Positions 1-9,645 are shown, counted from the first letter of the stretch. The stretch: 64,000 bases of DNA from Nocardioides dokdonensis FR1436 (GCF_001653335.1 NZ_CP015079.1:2108001-2172000); one strand, 5' to 3'. Numbers and translations: made by a program. The notes: a model not told the origin generated them from the sequence alone.

Positions 1-1
1 C

Positions 2-52
2 TTCACCCACATGCTGGAGGCCGGCGAGCACGCCGCCCGCGCTGGCAGCTAG
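2..52 (+). CDS. 3' end of an unidentified gene (partial)
   Basis: Sixteen codons are open from the window edge to a TAG stop, reading FTHMLEAGEHAARAGS. Nearly every third codon position is G or C, as in the real genes here, so this looks like a true coding tail. It is too short to assign to a family. Its stop shares bases with the stop of the convergent hydrolase: the palindrome CTAG at 49-52 serves both strands. Confidence 0.45.
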   Translation, partial: FTHMLEAGEHAARAGS

Positions 53-867
53 CGCGGCAAGAAGAAGTCGGCGAGCGCCGCAGCGATGACCCCGGGGTGG
101 GTGAGGGGTGCGGCGTGCCCGGCGCCGGGAACCACCTGGAGCCGCGCGTCGGGGACGCGGTCCACCACGTGGTGCGCGCTGGTGGTGGAGAGGGGCTTGG
201 AGGCGGAGCCGATCAGCACCAGGACCGGGACCCGGATGTCGCCCAGCACGGCCGGGTCGTCCACGGTCGGGCCCTCGTAGGCCAACCACTGCTGCAGGGT
301 GCCGAGCAGGCTGGGGACGTAGCGTCCGCTGGCCTCGAAGTACCCGGCGGCCTCGGCCCCGGCGATGTCGTCGTCGGTGAAGGGCCAGCCGGCGAAGGCG
401 CGGGCCGCCTCGGTCCGACGGTCGTCGGCGAGCAGCTGGGCCACGTGCGCGATCGTGGCGCCGACGACACCCTGCTCCGCCTCGTCCATCAGGCTCGGGA
501 CCACGGGCTCGAGGGCCGCCACCGCTGTCACCGCCTCGGACTCGGCCGCCGCGGTGAGCGCGAGGCCGGCCCCACCGGACCAGCCCACCAGCGCGACGGG
601 TCCGTCGAGGCTGTCGACGTAGCCGAGGAGGTCCGCCACCTGTCGGCCGAAGCCGAGGTCGGGGTGGTCGCCGCTGAGGCCGCGGCCGCGCAGGTTCGTC
701 AGGTGGCAGGTGAACTGCCCGGTCAGGTGCGGCAGCAGCGCCTGCCAGTCGAGCTCGCCGTCGCCCATGATCCCCTGCACGAGCACCAGCGGTGGCCCGT
801 CACCGTGCACGGTGGCGCCGATCCTGACGCCGTCGGTGGGCACGTGGTGGGTGCGCTGCTCGCTCAT
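49..867 (-). CDS. alpha/beta-fold hydrolase
   Basis: A 272-residue cytoplasmic alpha/beta hydrolase of unknown substrate. The nucleophile elbow is GWSGG with Ser about 97, an oxyanion-hole segment VQGIMGDG lies near residue 30, and the catalytic His about 251 sits in GAGHAAP. The usual acid after strand 6 is not obvious, because that loop reads LIGSASKPLS with no Asp. I chose ATG 867 because GGAG lies 6 nt upstream; an in-frame GTG at 885 would add six residues. No signal peptide or membrane segment is visible. It is convergent with the partial gene at the window edge. Fold assignment is secure; function is not. Confidence 0.85.
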   Translation of the reverse strand: MSEQRTHHVPTDGVRIGATVHGDGPPLVLVQGIMGDGELDWQALLPHLTGQFTCHLTNLRGRGLSGDHPDLGFGRQVADLLGYVDSLDGPVALVGWSGGAGLALTAAAESEAVTAVAALEPVVPSLMDEAEQGVVGATIAHVAQLLADDRRTEAARAFAGWPFTDDDIAGAEAAGYFEASGRYVPSLLGTLQQWLAYEGPTVDDPAVLGDIRVPVLVLIGSASKPLSTTSAHHVVDRVPDARLQVVPGAGHAAPLTHPGVIAAALADFFLPR

Positions 868-1019
868 GGGGGGCTCCGTCGTCACAGGGGGTCCCTGCCA
901 CGCTGTCGGATCGCGTCACCACGACCAGGTACGGCGCCGCCAGGCCCCTGGGACGTCATGCGCCCCGCAGCGACGGACGTCCCGCCCGTATGACGTCCCG
1001 CGGACGGGGACGCGCAGGC

Positions 1020-1667
<648 letters not shown>

Positions 1668-1786
1668 GCGGTGCGCCTCCAGAGGGTGGGTCGTCACGAG
1701 TGACAACACCGATCCTGCCCAGATGGTTCCCGATCCGTCCCACCCGGTCGGGCCGCCCACCCGGCGGGCATGAGTACCCTCGACGG

Positions 1787-2950
1787 GTGAGCGAGCAGCA
1801 GCACTTGGCCAAGGCGGGCTTCGAGACCCGCGCCATCCACGCCGGCTACGAGCCGGACGCCGCGACCGGGTCGGTGATCCCGCCGATCTACGCGACGTCG
1901 ACGTACAAGCAGGACGGCGTCGGGGGTCTGCGCGGCGGGTACGAGTACTCCCGCTCGGCGAACCCCACCCGCACCGCGCTCGAGGGCAACATCGCGGCGC
2001 TCGAGCAGGGCGAGCGCGGCTTCGCCTTCGCCTCGGGCCTGGCCGCCGAGGACACCCTCGTGCGCTCGCTGTGCAAGCCCGGCGACCACGTGGTCATCCC
2101 CGACGACGCGTACGGCGGCACCTACCGGCTCTTCGACAAGGTCGAGCAGGCCTGGGGCCTGGAGCACAGCCCCGCTGCGGTCTCCGACGTCGACGCCGTG
2201 CGCGCCGCGATCCGTCCCGGCCAGACCCGGCTCGTGTGGGTGGAGACGCCCACCAACCCGATGCTCAACATCGGCGACATCGAGGCGCTCGCGGCCGTGG
2301 CCCACGAGGCCGGTGCGCTGCTCGTGGTCGACAACACCTTCGCCTCGCCCTACCTGCAGCAGCCGCTCACCCTGGGCGCCGACGTGGTCGTGCACTCGAC
2401 CACGAAGTACTGCGGGGGACACTCCGACGTCGTCGGCGGCGCCCTGGTCGTGCGCGACCTCGGGATCGCCGACGCCGTGGCCTTCCACCAGAACGCCATC
2501 GGCGCGGTGGCCGGCCCGTTCGACTCCTGGCTGACGCTGCGCGGGTTGAAGACGCTCGCGGTGCGCATGGACCGCCACTGCGACAACGCCGAGAAGGTCG
2601 TCGACTTCCTGCTCGACCACCCCCGCGTGGAGCAGGTCATCTACCCGGGGCTGGCCTCGCACCCCGGCCACGAGCTCGCGGCGCGGCAGATGAAGCGCTT
2701 CGGCGGCATGGTCTCCTTCCGGGTCACCGGCGGCGAGGAGGCGGCGCTGAAGGTGTGCGAGAGCACCGAGGTGTTCACCCTGGGTGAGTCGCTCGGCGGC
2801 GTGGAGTCGCTCATCGAGCACCCCGGCCGGATGACGCACGCGAGCGTCGCGGGCACCGACCTGGAGGTGCCCGCCGACCTGGTGCGGCTCTCCGTGGGCA
2901 TCGAGACGGCCGACGACCTCCTCGCGGACCTCGACCGGGCACTCGGCTGA
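1787..2950 (+). CDS. metB: cystathionine gamma-synthase/lyase, PLP enzyme (MetB family)
   Basis: A PLP-dependent Cys/Met-metabolism enzyme that joins O-acyl-homoserine with cysteine, or cleaves cystathionine. The 387-residue protein has the PLP lysine at about 207 in HSTTKYCGGHSD, the YGGTYRLF segment near 109, VDNTFASPYLQQP, and C-terminal SLGGVESL, all typical of the family. Synthase and lyase cannot be separated by reading alone; position beside greA matches metB (Rv1079) of M. tuberculosis. GTG 1787 is chosen over the upstream open frame because a TACCCT box at 1775-1780 lies exactly 6 nt before it, suggesting a leaderless transcript. Confidence 0.93.
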   Translation: MSEQQHLAKAGFETRAIHAGYEPDAATGSVIPPIYATSTYKQDGVGGLRGGYEYSRSANPTRTALEGNIAALEQGERGFAFASGLAAEDTLVRSLCKPGDHVVIPDDAYGGTYRLFDKVEQAWGLEHSPAAVSDVDAVRAAIRPGQTRLVWVETPTNPMLNIGDIEALAAVAHEAGALLVVDNTFASPYLQQPLTLGADVVVHSTTKYCGGHSDVVGGALVVRDLGIADAVAFHQNAIGAVAGPFDSWLTLRGLKTLAVRMDRHCDNAEKVVDFLLDHPRVEQVIYPGLASHPGHELAARQMKRFGGMVSFRVTGGEEAALKVCESTEVFTLGESLGGVESLIEHPGRMTHASVAGTDLEVPADLVRLSVGIETADDLLADLDRALG

Positions 2951-2974
2951 GCGCGACCCGGATAGGTTGACGCC

Positions 2975-4411
2975 GTGGACGAGCAGCGGGACACCAGCAC
3001 ACCCACCACGGCGACGGCCGACCCGGGCGCCCCGGGGCCGGGCCTCCCCGGTCCGGACGGTCAGCAGGCGCTCGCCCAGCCCGACCCGGCGGCCCCGGCC
3101 CCGGGCGGACGGCTGCGCCGACGCAGCCTGCGGCCGCGGTCGGTGGAGGACGAGGAGAGCCTGGCCCACCGCCTCTTCCAGCAGTGGAGCCTGCTGCGCG
3201 ACGAGCGCGAACGGCAGCTGACCCCTCCCGAGCTTCTCAGCGGCTCGGCCGCCTACCCGCGCACCCACGTGCCGCCCGGGGTCGACCTCGCAGCGGCCTG
3301 GGCGTGGCGCTTCCTGGTGATCGTGGCCGCCGGCGGCATCATCGCGTGGACCGTCGGCTACCTCTCGGTGATCGTGCTGCCCATCGTGGTCGCCCTGCTC
3401 ATCAGCGCCCTCGCCGTCCCCGTCGTCGACCTCCTGACCCGCTGGCGGGTGCCTCGCGGCGCCGCCGCGCTCGTGGTGCTGGTCGGCGGGCTCGCCACCG
3501 TCAGCGCCGCGCTCACCTTCGTGGGCCAGCAGGTCGCCAACGGCGCCACCGACCTGGCCGACCAGACGGTCAAGGGGCTCGGGCAGATCCGGGTGTGGCT
3601 CGAGGAGGGCCCGCTGAACGCCAGCGACTCCCAGATCGACCGCTACATCAACGACGCGCAGAACCTGATCACCAACCAGACCAGCGACGGCGAGGTGGTC
3701 AGCCGGATCACCGAGGTCGGCACCACCTTGACCCACGTCTTCGCGGGCTTCTTCATCGTGCTGTTCGCGACCTTCTTCTTCATGGCCGACGGGCGTCGCA
3801 TCTGGTCGTGGCTGGTGCGCCTGGCGCCGCGGGCGGCCCGGGCCCGCGTCGACTCCTCGGGCCGGGTGGCCTGGATCTCGCTGACCCAGTTCGTGCGGGC
3901 CACCGTCATCGTGGCCCTGGTCGACGCGATCGGGATCGCGGGCTGGGCCTGGTTCCTCGGGGTCCCGTTCGTGGCCGCCATCGGGGTGCTGGTCTTCCTC
4001 GGTGCGTTCGTCCCGATGATCGGAGCGACCATCGCCGGCACCGTGGCCATCCTGGTGGCCCTGGTCGACCAGGGGCCGTGGGCGGCGCTGCTGATGCTGA
4101 TCGGCGTCATCGTCGTCCAGCAGGTCGAGGGGCACGTGCTCCAGCCCTTCCTGATGGGGCGCTGGGTCTCGGTGCACCCGCTCGCCGTCATCGTCGCCAT
4201 CGCCACCGGTGTGCTCGTCGCCGGGATCGCCGGTGCGCTGGTCGCCGTCCCGCTGGCAGCCGCCGCGAACGCCGTCATCCAGCACCTGGCGGCCAACACG
4301 GCGCCCGGGGACGATCCGGAGGTGGAGCTGGCCGAGGACTACGACGAGACCGGAGCCAGGGTCGACGTACCGGAGGAGTCGTCCTCGTCAGCGGTGGGGG
4401 ACACCCCGTGA
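2975..4411 (+). CDS. AI-2E family (PerM-type) membrane transporter
   Basis: A 478-residue polytopic membrane protein of the AI-2E transporter superfamily. A Pro- and Arg-rich cytoplasmic head of about 100 residues is followed by paired N-terminal helices, a long soluble segment (about 185-250), and the family's hydrophobic second half with FLGAFVPMIGATIAGTVAIL and QQVEGHVLQPFLMGR. Substrates of the family vary (autoinducers, sodium/proton exchange), so none is assigned. The acidic tail ends in a GTGA overlap with ilvA. A TAGGTT box at 2963-2968 sits 6 nt before GTG 2975, so a leaderless start is likely. The two genes are probably co-transcribed. Confidence 0.9.
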   Translation: MDEQRDTSTPTTATADPGAPGPGLPGPDGQQALAQPDPAAPAPGGRLRRRSLRPRSVEDEESLAHRLFQQWSLLRDERERQLTPPELLSGSAAYPRTHVPPGVDLAAAWAWRFLVIVAAGGIIAWTVGYLSVIVLPIVVALLISALAVPVVDLLTRWRVPRGAAALVVLVGGLATVSAALTFVGQQVANGATDLADQTVKGLGQIRVWLEEGPLNASDSQIDRYINDAQNLITNQTSDGEVVSRITEVGTTLTHVFAGFFIVLFATFFFMADGRRIWSWLVRLAPRAARARVDSSGRVAWISLTQFVRATVIVALVDAIGIAGWAWFLGVPFVAAIGVLVFLGAFVPMIGATIAGTVAILVALVDQGPWAALLMLIGVIVVQQVEGHVLQPFLMGRWVSVHPLAVIVAIATGVLVAGIAGALVAVPLAAAANAVIQHLAANTAPGDDPEVELAEDYDETGARVDVPEESSSSAVGDTP

Positions 4412-5622
4412 GCGAGTGGCCGATGGTCGGCCTGGCCGAGATCGAGGCCGCCCGCGACCTCCTCGAGGGCGTCGCGGTGCGTACGCCGATGGAGGAGTCG
4501 CGCTGGCTCTCGGAGATGGTCGGCGGGGAGGTGCGGCTCAAGGCGGAGAACCTCCAGCGGACCGGCTCGTTCAAGGCCCGCGGTGCCTACGTCCGCATCG
4601 CCCGGCTCTCGCCGGAGGAGCGCGCCCGCGGCGTGGTCGCGGCCTCGGCCGGCAACCACGCCCAGGGCGTGGCGCTGGCCGCCCGGCTGCTGGGCATCTC
4701 CGCGACCGTGTTCATGCCCGAGGGGGCGCCGATCCCCAAGGAGCGCGCGACCCGCGGCTACGGGGCCGAGGTCGTCTTCTCGGGCCAGTACCTGGAGGAC
4801 GCGCTGGTCTCGGCCCACGAGTTCGCGGAGCGCACCGGCGCGGTGCTGATCCACCCCTTCGACCACCCCGACGTGGTGGCCGGGCAGGGCACGGTGGGTC
4901 TCGAGATCCTGGAGCAGCTGCCCGAGGTGGCCACCGTGGTCGTGCCCACCGGCGGCGGTGGCCTGCTGGCCGGCATCGCGCTCGCGGTGAAGGCGGTGCG
5001 TCCCGACGTACGCATCGTGGGCGTGCAGGCCAAGGACGCGGCCGCCTACCCCGGCTCGTTGGCCGCCGGTCGGCCCACGCCGCTGCAGGTGATGCGCACC
5101 ATGGCCGACGGGATCGCCGTCGGCCGGCCCGGCGACCTGACCTTCGCGGCCGTGCGCGAGCACTGCGACGACGTGCTCACCGTCAGCGAGGACTCACTGG
5201 CGCGAGCGGTGCTGTCGTTGGCCGAGCGCGCCAAGCTGGTCGTCGAACCGGCCGGGGCCGCCGCGGTGGCCGCCCTGCTGGACCGGCCGGGCGACTTCGC
5301 CGCACCCGTGGTCGCGGTGCTCTCGGGCGGCAACATCGACCCGTTGCTGCTCGGCAAGGTGATCCGCCACGGCATGGCCGCAGCGGGGCGCTACCTCAAC
5401 CTGCACGTGACGATCCCGGACGCGCCCGGCGGACTGGCCCGGTTGCTCACCGAGGTCAGCGCGGCCGGCGCCAACGTGCTCGAGGTCGCCCACGAACGGA
5501 TCTCCCCGGCCCTGTCGATGGACGAGGTCGACGTGCACCTGCAGCTGGAGACGCGCGGGTCCACACACTCAGAAACCGTGCTCGCGCGGTTGCGCGAGCA
5601 CGGTTACCGGGTGCTGGAGTGA
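4408..5622 (+). CDS. ilvA: threonine ammonia-lyase (threonine dehydratase)
   Basis: Deaminates L-threonine to 2-oxobutanoate, the first step toward isoleucine. The 404-residue protein has the PLP lysine at about 56 in TGSFKARGA, the SAGNHAQGVA phosphate-binding loop, a Gly-rich TGGGGLLAGIA loop, and one C-terminal ACT domain (about 325-404, beginning LHVTIPDAPGGLARLL). A single ACT domain and this length match the short TdcB/biodegradative-type enzyme, so catabolic use is possible. Start GTG 4408 overlaps the transporter stop by 4 nt. It is convergent with greA, leaving only 4 bp between stops. Confidence 0.93.
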   Translation: MSEWPMVGLAEIEAARDLLEGVAVRTPMEESRWLSEMVGGEVRLKAENLQRTGSFKARGAYVRIARLSPEERARGVVAASAGNHAQGVALAARLLGISATVFMPEGAPIPKERATRGYGAEVVFSGQYLEDALVSAHEFAERTGAVLIHPFDHPDVVAGQGTVGLEILEQLPEVATVVVPTGGGGLLAGIALAVKAVRPDVRIVGVQAKDAAAYPGSLAAGRPTPLQVMRTMADGIAVGRPGDLTFAAVREHCDDVLTVSEDSLARAVLSLAERAKLVVEPAGAAAVAALLDRPGDFAAPVVAVLSGGNIDPLLLGKVIRHGMAAAGRYLNLHVTIPDAPGGLARLLTEVSAAGANVLEVAHERISPALSMDEVDVHLQLETRGSTHSETVLARLREHGYRVLE

Positions 5623-5626
5623 GTGC

Positions 5627-6136
5627 TCAGACGGTGTAGGGCACCGCGTCGAGGATGACGACCTCGAGGACCTTGCCGTTGGGAGCGGTGTAGGACACGG
5701 TGTCGCCGCGGCTGGCGCCGTGGATGGCCTGCCCGAGCGGGGACTGGGGGGAGTAGACCTTGAGGTCCTCGACGGAGTCCTCGATCTCGCGGGCGCCGAG
5801 CAGGAAGGTCTCGACCTCGTCGTCGCTGTCGCCGACGAACTTGTAGGTCACCTTCATGCCGGGCTCGACGACGCCGTCGTCGGGAGGGGTCTCACCGATC
5901 TCGGCGCGGCGCAGCATGTCCTCGAGCTGGCGGATGCGGCCCTCGATGCGGCCCTGCTCCTCGCGCGCTGCGTGGTAGCCGCCGTTCTCCTTCAGGTCGC
6001 CCTCGTCGCGCGCCTCGCTGATGCGCTCCACGATCTCCTGACGCACCGGACCCCTGAGGTCGTCGAGCTCGGCGGTGAGCTTGTCGAAGGCGTCCTTGGT
6101 CAGCCAGATCTTGCCGGGCTCGGTCGACTGCGTCAT
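5627..6136 (-). CDS. greA: transcription elongation factor GreA
   Basis: Rescues backtracked RNA polymerase by stimulating transcript cleavage through the secondary channel. The 169-residue protein has the N-terminal antiparallel coiled coil (about 10-85) with the acidic tip in [14 protein letters not shown], then the FKBP-like C-terminal domain ending in [21 protein letters not shown] lies 5 nt before ATG 6136. The order greA, DUF4307, mca matches Rv1080c-Rv1082 of M. tuberculosis. Confidence 0.97.
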   Translation of the reverse strand: MTQSTEPGKIWLTKDAFDKLTAELDDLRGPVRQEIVERISEARDEGDLKENGGYHAAREEQGRIEGRIRQLEDMLRRAEIGETPPDDGVVEPGMKVTYKFVGDSDDEVETFLLGAREIEDSVEDLKVYSPQSPLGQAIHGASRGDTVSYTAPNGKVLEVVILDAVPYTV

Positions 6137-6339
6137 GGGTACTCCTACGGGGTGCGTCAGGGTGTGGTCGTCAGCACCCGGTGGTCGTGGGTGTGTGTGG
6201 AACGGATCTGACTACGTCGGACCGACAGACGGACGGCCGACGGTGCTTGCGGGCCTTCGGTCCTGGCGGGCCCACGGGACAGTCAGGGCTTCATCTTAAC
6301 AATCTCTGCCCAGAAGTGCAGATACGTCCGCCGCAGCGG

Positions 6340-6741
6340 TCAGCGCGGGCGGGGCTGGCCCTCGGCCGTGCAGCCGACGTTCTCGACCGCGGTGGCGAGC
6401 CGCTCGGTGCGGATGCGCAGCTCGGTGCGGCCCCCACGGTCGGGCTCGAAGACCAGCTCTCCGACGGTCGCCTTGTCCTCGGCGTAGGCACGCACGAGGC
6501 ACTGGACGCCGGTGGCGTCGTCCTGGAGGCGCACGTCGATCACCGCGGTGGCCACGTGCTCGTCGACCACGTCGAAGCCGACGATCTCGGACTTCACCGC
6601 AGGGGAGGCGTGCACCAGCGTGGTCCAGGTCAACCAGGCCAGGCAGGTGGCGGCCACGACGCCGATCAGCACCAGCAGCGCGCGCCGCCGCCACGGCGCG
6701 GGAGCGCCGTACCGCTCGGCGAGGAGGTCCTGGGAGGTCAC
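6340..6741 (-). CDS. DUF4307 membrane protein
   Basis: A 133-residue protein with one N-terminal transmembrane helix (about 19-42, [20 protein letters not shown]) and a roughly 90-residue domain after it that holds two cysteines (VQCLVRAY and VGCTAEG), possibly a disulfide outside the cell. Sequence style and position between greA and mca match DUF4307 (Rv1081c). Function is unknown. GTG 6741 is preferred: a CACCAT box lies 6 nt upstream, and the longer open frame on this strand is the shadow of mca. Its start is only 30 bp from the divergent mca start. Confidence 0.85.
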   Translation of the reverse strand: MTSQDLLAERYGAPAPWRRRALLVLIGVVAATCLAWLTWTTLVHASPAVKSEIVGFDVVDEHVATAVIDVRLQDDATGVQCLVRAYAEDKATVGELVFEPDRGGRTELRIRTERLATAVENVGCTAEGQPRPR

Positions 6742-6747
6742 TCCTCC

Positions 6748-6764
6748 ATGGTGACACCTACGAT
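6748..6764. promoter_or_regulatory. back-to-back -10 boxes between DUF4307 gene and mca
   Basis: The 30 bp between the two divergent starts hold a TACGAT box at 6759-6764 (7 nt before the mca ATG) and, on the minus strand, CACCAT at 6753-6748 (6 nt before the DUF4307 GTG). With so little room, each -35 region must lie within or beside the other gene's start, so the promoters should compete or be co-regulated. Seen in sequence; promoter activity is inferred. Confidence 0.45.
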
Positions 6765-6771
6765 GGAACCC

Positions 6772-7701
6772 ATGTCGCAGCACCCCCAGCCGCCTGCCCG
6801 GCAGCAGCAACCGCACCGGCCCTACGACGGACTGCGCCTCATGCACGTCCACGCCCACCCCGACGACGAGTCGAGCAAGGGTGCGGCGTCGACCGCGCGC
6901 TACGTCGACCAGGGGGCGGAGGTGCACGTCGTGACCTGCACGGGCGGTGAGCGGGGCTCGATCCTGAACCCGCGCATGGACCGTCCCGAGATCCTCGAGA
7001 ACATCACCGAGGTGCGCCGCCAGGAGATGGAGCGTGCCCGTGACATCCTCGGCATCCGCCAGCACTGGCTCGGCTTCGTCGACTCCGGGTGGCCCGACGG
7101 CGACCCGAAGCCGCCGCTGCCGGAGGACTGCTTCGCGGTGGCTCCGCTGGAGGAGTCGGTGGAGGCGCTGGTGCGCATCATGCGCGAGGTCCGGCCGCAC
7201 GTGGTGACGACGTACGACGAGCGCGGCGGCTACCCGCACCCCGACCACGTGCGCTGCCACGAGGTCAGCGTCGCGGCCTTCGAGGCCGCCGGGGATCCCG
7301 ACCGGTTCCCCGACGCGGGCGAGCCCTGGCAGCCGCTGAAGCTCTACTACCACCACTCCTTCAACCGTCCCCGCATGGAGGCGTTGCACGCCGCGATGCA
7401 GGCCCACGGCCTGGAGTCGCCGTGGGAGGAGCGACTCAAGAACTGGATCCCCGAGCCGGAGTGGGACGAGCGGATCACCACCAAGGTGGAGTGCGGCGAC
7501 TACTTCGGCGTGCGTGACCAGGCGCTGCTGGCGCACGCGACCCAGATCGACCCCGACGGGCACTGGTTCGCGATCCCGCGCGAGCTGCAGGTCGACGTCT
7601 GGCCGACCGAGGACTACGAGCTCGTGGTGAGCCATGTCGCTCGAGCGGAGCACGAGGACGACCTCTTCGCCGGCATCGACGCCCCGGGTGGCACGCTGTG
7701 A
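6772..7701 (+). CDS. mca: mycothiol S-conjugate amidase
   Basis: Zinc amidase that cleaves mycothiol S-conjugates into a mercapturic acid, which is exported, and GlcN-Ins, which is recycled; it belongs to the LmbE/MshB PIG-L family. The 309-residue protein has the metal-binding motif [12 protein letters not shown] near residue 26 and the second zinc ligand in [12 protein letters not shown], with the aromatic-rich ending typical of Mca rather than MshB. ATG 6772 follows a TACGAT box by 7 nt. It overlaps the next gene by 4 nt (GTGA). It is direct evidence that the host makes mycothiol. Confidence 0.95.
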   Translation: MSQHPQPPARQQQPHRPYDGLRLMHVHAHPDDESSKGAASTARYVDQGAEVHVVTCTGGERGSILNPRMDRPEILENITEVRRQEMERARDILGIRQHWLGFVDSGWPDGDPKPPLPEDCFAVAPLEESVEALVRIMREVRPHVVTTYDERGGYPHPDHVRCHEVSVAAFEAAGDPDRFPDAGEPWQPLKLYYHHSFNRPRMEALHAAMQAHGLESPWEERLKNWIPEPEWDERITTKVECGDYFGVRDQALLAHATQIDPDGHWFAIPRELQVDVWPTEDYELVVSHVARAEHEDDLFAGIDAPGGTL

Positions 7702-7970
7702 GCATGTTGCTGGCTGAGCTCACGCCGTTCCTGGCCCCGGTCCTCGACCTGGTCCGACTCGTCGACGAGGCCCCGGAGCCGGAGGACGTCAAGGCCGGCT
7801 GGGGCGCGCTCGCGATCTTCTTCGGGCTGGCCGCGGCCGTCGCGCTGCTCGGCTGGAGCCTGTTCCGCCAGCTGCGCAAGGTCGACTCCGCCGAGAAGGC
7901 AGGCGTCTACGGCAGCGCACCGACCGAGGCCGAGCCCGAGCCGGCGAACGGCGACGACGACCGCGGCTGA
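7698..7970 (+). CDS. small membrane protein downstream of mca (Rv1083-like position)
   Basis: A 90-residue protein with a hydrophobic N-terminal stretch, one clear transmembrane helix (about 35-58, [20 protein letters not shown]), a short basic segment (RQLRKVD) and an acidic Pro-rich tail ending GDDDRG. It starts at GTG inside the mca stop (4-nt overlap), so it is translationally coupled to mca. A small protein in this position is also present in M. tuberculosis (Rv1083). Function is unknown; a membrane partner for mercapturate export is conceivable but not shown. Confidence 0.8.
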   Translation: MSMLLAELTPFLAPVLDLVRLVDEAPEPEDVKAGWGALAIFFGLAAAVALLGWSLFRQLRKVDSAEKAGVYGSAPTEAEPEPANGDDDRG

Positions 7971-7971
7971 A

Positions 7972-8027
7972 CCCTGGGTGATCAACCCCGGGCGATCAGC
8001 CCTGGGTGATCAGCCCTGGGCCTCGAC
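7972..8027. repeat. 14-bp tandem repeat across a convergent gene junction
   Basis: Four consecutive 14-bp units (7972, 7986, 8000, 8014) with consensus CCCTGGGTGATCAG; the fourth is degenerate. The unit contains TGATCA, a palindrome that gives a TGA stop on both strands. The third copy supplies the thioredoxin stop codon at 8010-8012, and the array begins right after the TGA of the small membrane protein. Confidence 0.75.
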
Positions 8028-8369
8028 CTGCTGGCGCACCTCGTCCATGTCGAGGCCGCGCACGGCCTGGATCACCTCGTCGAGCGCCGGTGCGGGGAGC
8101 GCGCCGGGCTGCGCGAAGACCAGCACACCCTCGCGGAAGGCCATCAGCGTCGGGATCGACTGGATCCCGGCGGCGGCCGCGAGCTGCTGCTGCTCCTCGG
8201 TGTTGATGGACCCGAAGGTGATGTCGGGGTTGGCCTCGGAGGCGGCCTCGTAGGTCGGGGCGAACTGCTTGCACGGTCCGCACCAGCTGGCCCAGAAGTC
8301 GACCAGCAGGATGTCGTCCTCCTTCACGTGGGTCTCGAAGTTGGCATCGGTCAGCTCGATGGTTGCCAT
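8010..8369 (-). CDS. thioredoxin
   Basis: A 119-residue cytoplasmic thioredoxin with the redox motif WCGPC (Cys30 and Cys33), the usual FWASWCGPCKQF context, and the cis-proline loop in SIPTLMAF. It is an electron donor for disulfide reductases such as MsrA. The C-terminus is slightly longer than in classical TrxA, and its last codons and stop lie in the 14-bp repeat. Upstream of ATG 8369 the sequence reads TACGGT-GGAGGC-ATG, so it has both a -10-like box and a GGAGG-like ribosome site. Confidence 0.93.
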   Translation of the reverse strand: MATIELTDANFETHVKEDDILLVDFWASWCGPCKQFAPTYEAASEANPDITFGSINTEEQQQLAAAAGIQSIPTLMAFREGVLVFAQPGALPAPALDEVIQAVRGLDMDEVRQQVEAQG

Positions 8370-8409
8370 GCCTCCACCGTACGACGCGATCGCTCCGGAA
8401 CCACGCGGG

Positions 8410-9591
8410 TCACCGCCGTTGGGACTTCCCCTCGCGCTGCCCGGGGCGCTCGGTGCCGGGGTCGTCGGGGTCGTCCGCGCTGTCGGAACCGGCCGCGAGC
8501 CCGGCGACCAGGATCAGCAGCAGCATCGCGGCCACCGCACCGGCCACGCCCCGGTGGTGCACCGGGGTGGCCCGCCAACGCGCGAGCAGCCGGCCCGGGG
8601 CATGGGCGATCGCGGCCCCGGCCCGGTCCGGGAAGCTGTCGCCGGGCACCCGCACCCTGGCCGGCTCCGCCTCGTCGGGCGCCGGGGCCGACGGGGGCCC
8701 GGGCGGCGGGGGCGCCGCGGCGGCCGGCACCTGCGAGGTGAGGGCGACCGGGGCGGTCAGCACGGCGGTGGTGGCGCCGAGGTCCGGCGCGGCCGACGGC
8801 GTACGCAGCTCCTCGAGGGTGGTCTCGACCTGGCCGGCCGAGGGACGCGCGGCCGGGTCCGCTGCGGTCATGGCCGCCAGCAGGCGCCGCCACCGCTCGT
8901 CGAGCGAGGCGGGCAGGTCGGGGTCGCGCTGCAGGCGGGCCAGCGCCGACTCGGTGGGGCTGCCGGGGAACGCGCGCTCGCCGGTCAGGCACTCGAGCAG
9001 CACCAGGCCGAGGGAGTGGACGTCGACCGCGGTGCCGACCTCCTCGCCCCGGACCTGCTCGGGCGAGAGGTAGGCGGCGGTGCCGATGGCGGTGCCGGTC
9101 CGGGTGTGGCGCACGGTGTCGCCGATCAGCCGGGCGATGCCGAAGTCGGCCAGCTTCACCCGTCGCTCGGCGCCCAGCAGCACGTTGCCGGGCTTGATGT
9201 CCCGGTGCACGACGCCGCGCTCGTGGGTGTGGGCGAGGGTCGCGGCCAGCTGCGCGCCGACGTGCGCGGTCTCGTTGGCCCCCAGCGGTCCCTCGTGGAG
9301 GGCCTGGGCCAGCGAGCGGCCCTCGACCAGCTCCATCACCAGGAACGGGTGCTGCTCGTCGATGCCGGCATCGAGGACCGTGACCAGGCCGCGGTGGGAG
9401 AGGTTGGCCAGGGTGCGGGCCTCGGTGGTGAACCTCGCCCGGTCCGCCGGGTCGCCGGCCACGTCGCGCAGGACCTTGACCGCAACCTGGCGGTCGAGGA
9501 GCCGGTCGGTGGCGCGGTGCACGTCGGCCATCCCGCCGGAGCCCAGGAGGGGTCCGAGCTCGTACCGGCCGTTGAGGAGTGAAGAGACCAC
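8410..9591 (-). CDS. membrane-anchored Hanks-type Ser/Thr protein kinase
   Basis: A 393-residue kinase with a complete catalytic domain (about 10-262): glycine loop GSGGMADV, Lys39 in VAVK, Glu57 in helix C, HRDIKPGN with Asp131, DFG 149-151, and GTAAYLSPEQ before subdomain VIII. An Ala/Pro-rich linker leads to one transmembrane helix (348-368) and an outside tail of only about 25 residues, with no PASTA or other sensor domain. GTG 9591 is chosen because CAGACT lies 6 nt upstream; the longer frame is an antisense shadow of the HAD gene. Confidence 0.93.
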   Translation of the reverse strand: MVSSLLNGRYELGPLLGSGGMADVHRATDRLLDRQVAVKVLRDVAGDPADRARFTTEARTLANLSHRGLVTVLDAGIDEQHPFLVMELVEGRSLAQALHEGPLGANETAHVGAQLAATLAHTHERGVVHRDIKPGNVLLGAERRVKLADFGIARLIGDTVRHTRTGTAIGTAAYLSPEQVRGEEVGTAVDVHSLGLVLLECLTGERAFPGSPTESALARLQRDPDLPASLDERWRRLLAAMTAADPAARPSAGQVETTLEELRTPSAAPDLGATTAVLTAPVALTSQVPAAAAPPPPGPPSAPAPDEAEPARVRVPGDSFPDRAGAAIAHAPGRLLARWRATPVHHRGVAGAVAAMLLLILVAGLAAGSDSADDPDDPGTERPGQREGKSQRR

Positions 9592-9645
9592 GTGCGCAGT
9601 CTGGCAGCCCCCGACGGGTGAAGGGTCGATGGCTAGGCTCGGACG

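Noticed and set aside
1694..4285. An 863-residue antisense open frame, and similar long ones at 28308-30491 and 31090-33357
   Set aside because: High GC content leaves the antisense frames of real genes open. Their products are low-complexity Arg/Gly/Asp-rich and lie opposite metB and the AI-2E transporter, the thiamine genes and the sugar transporter.
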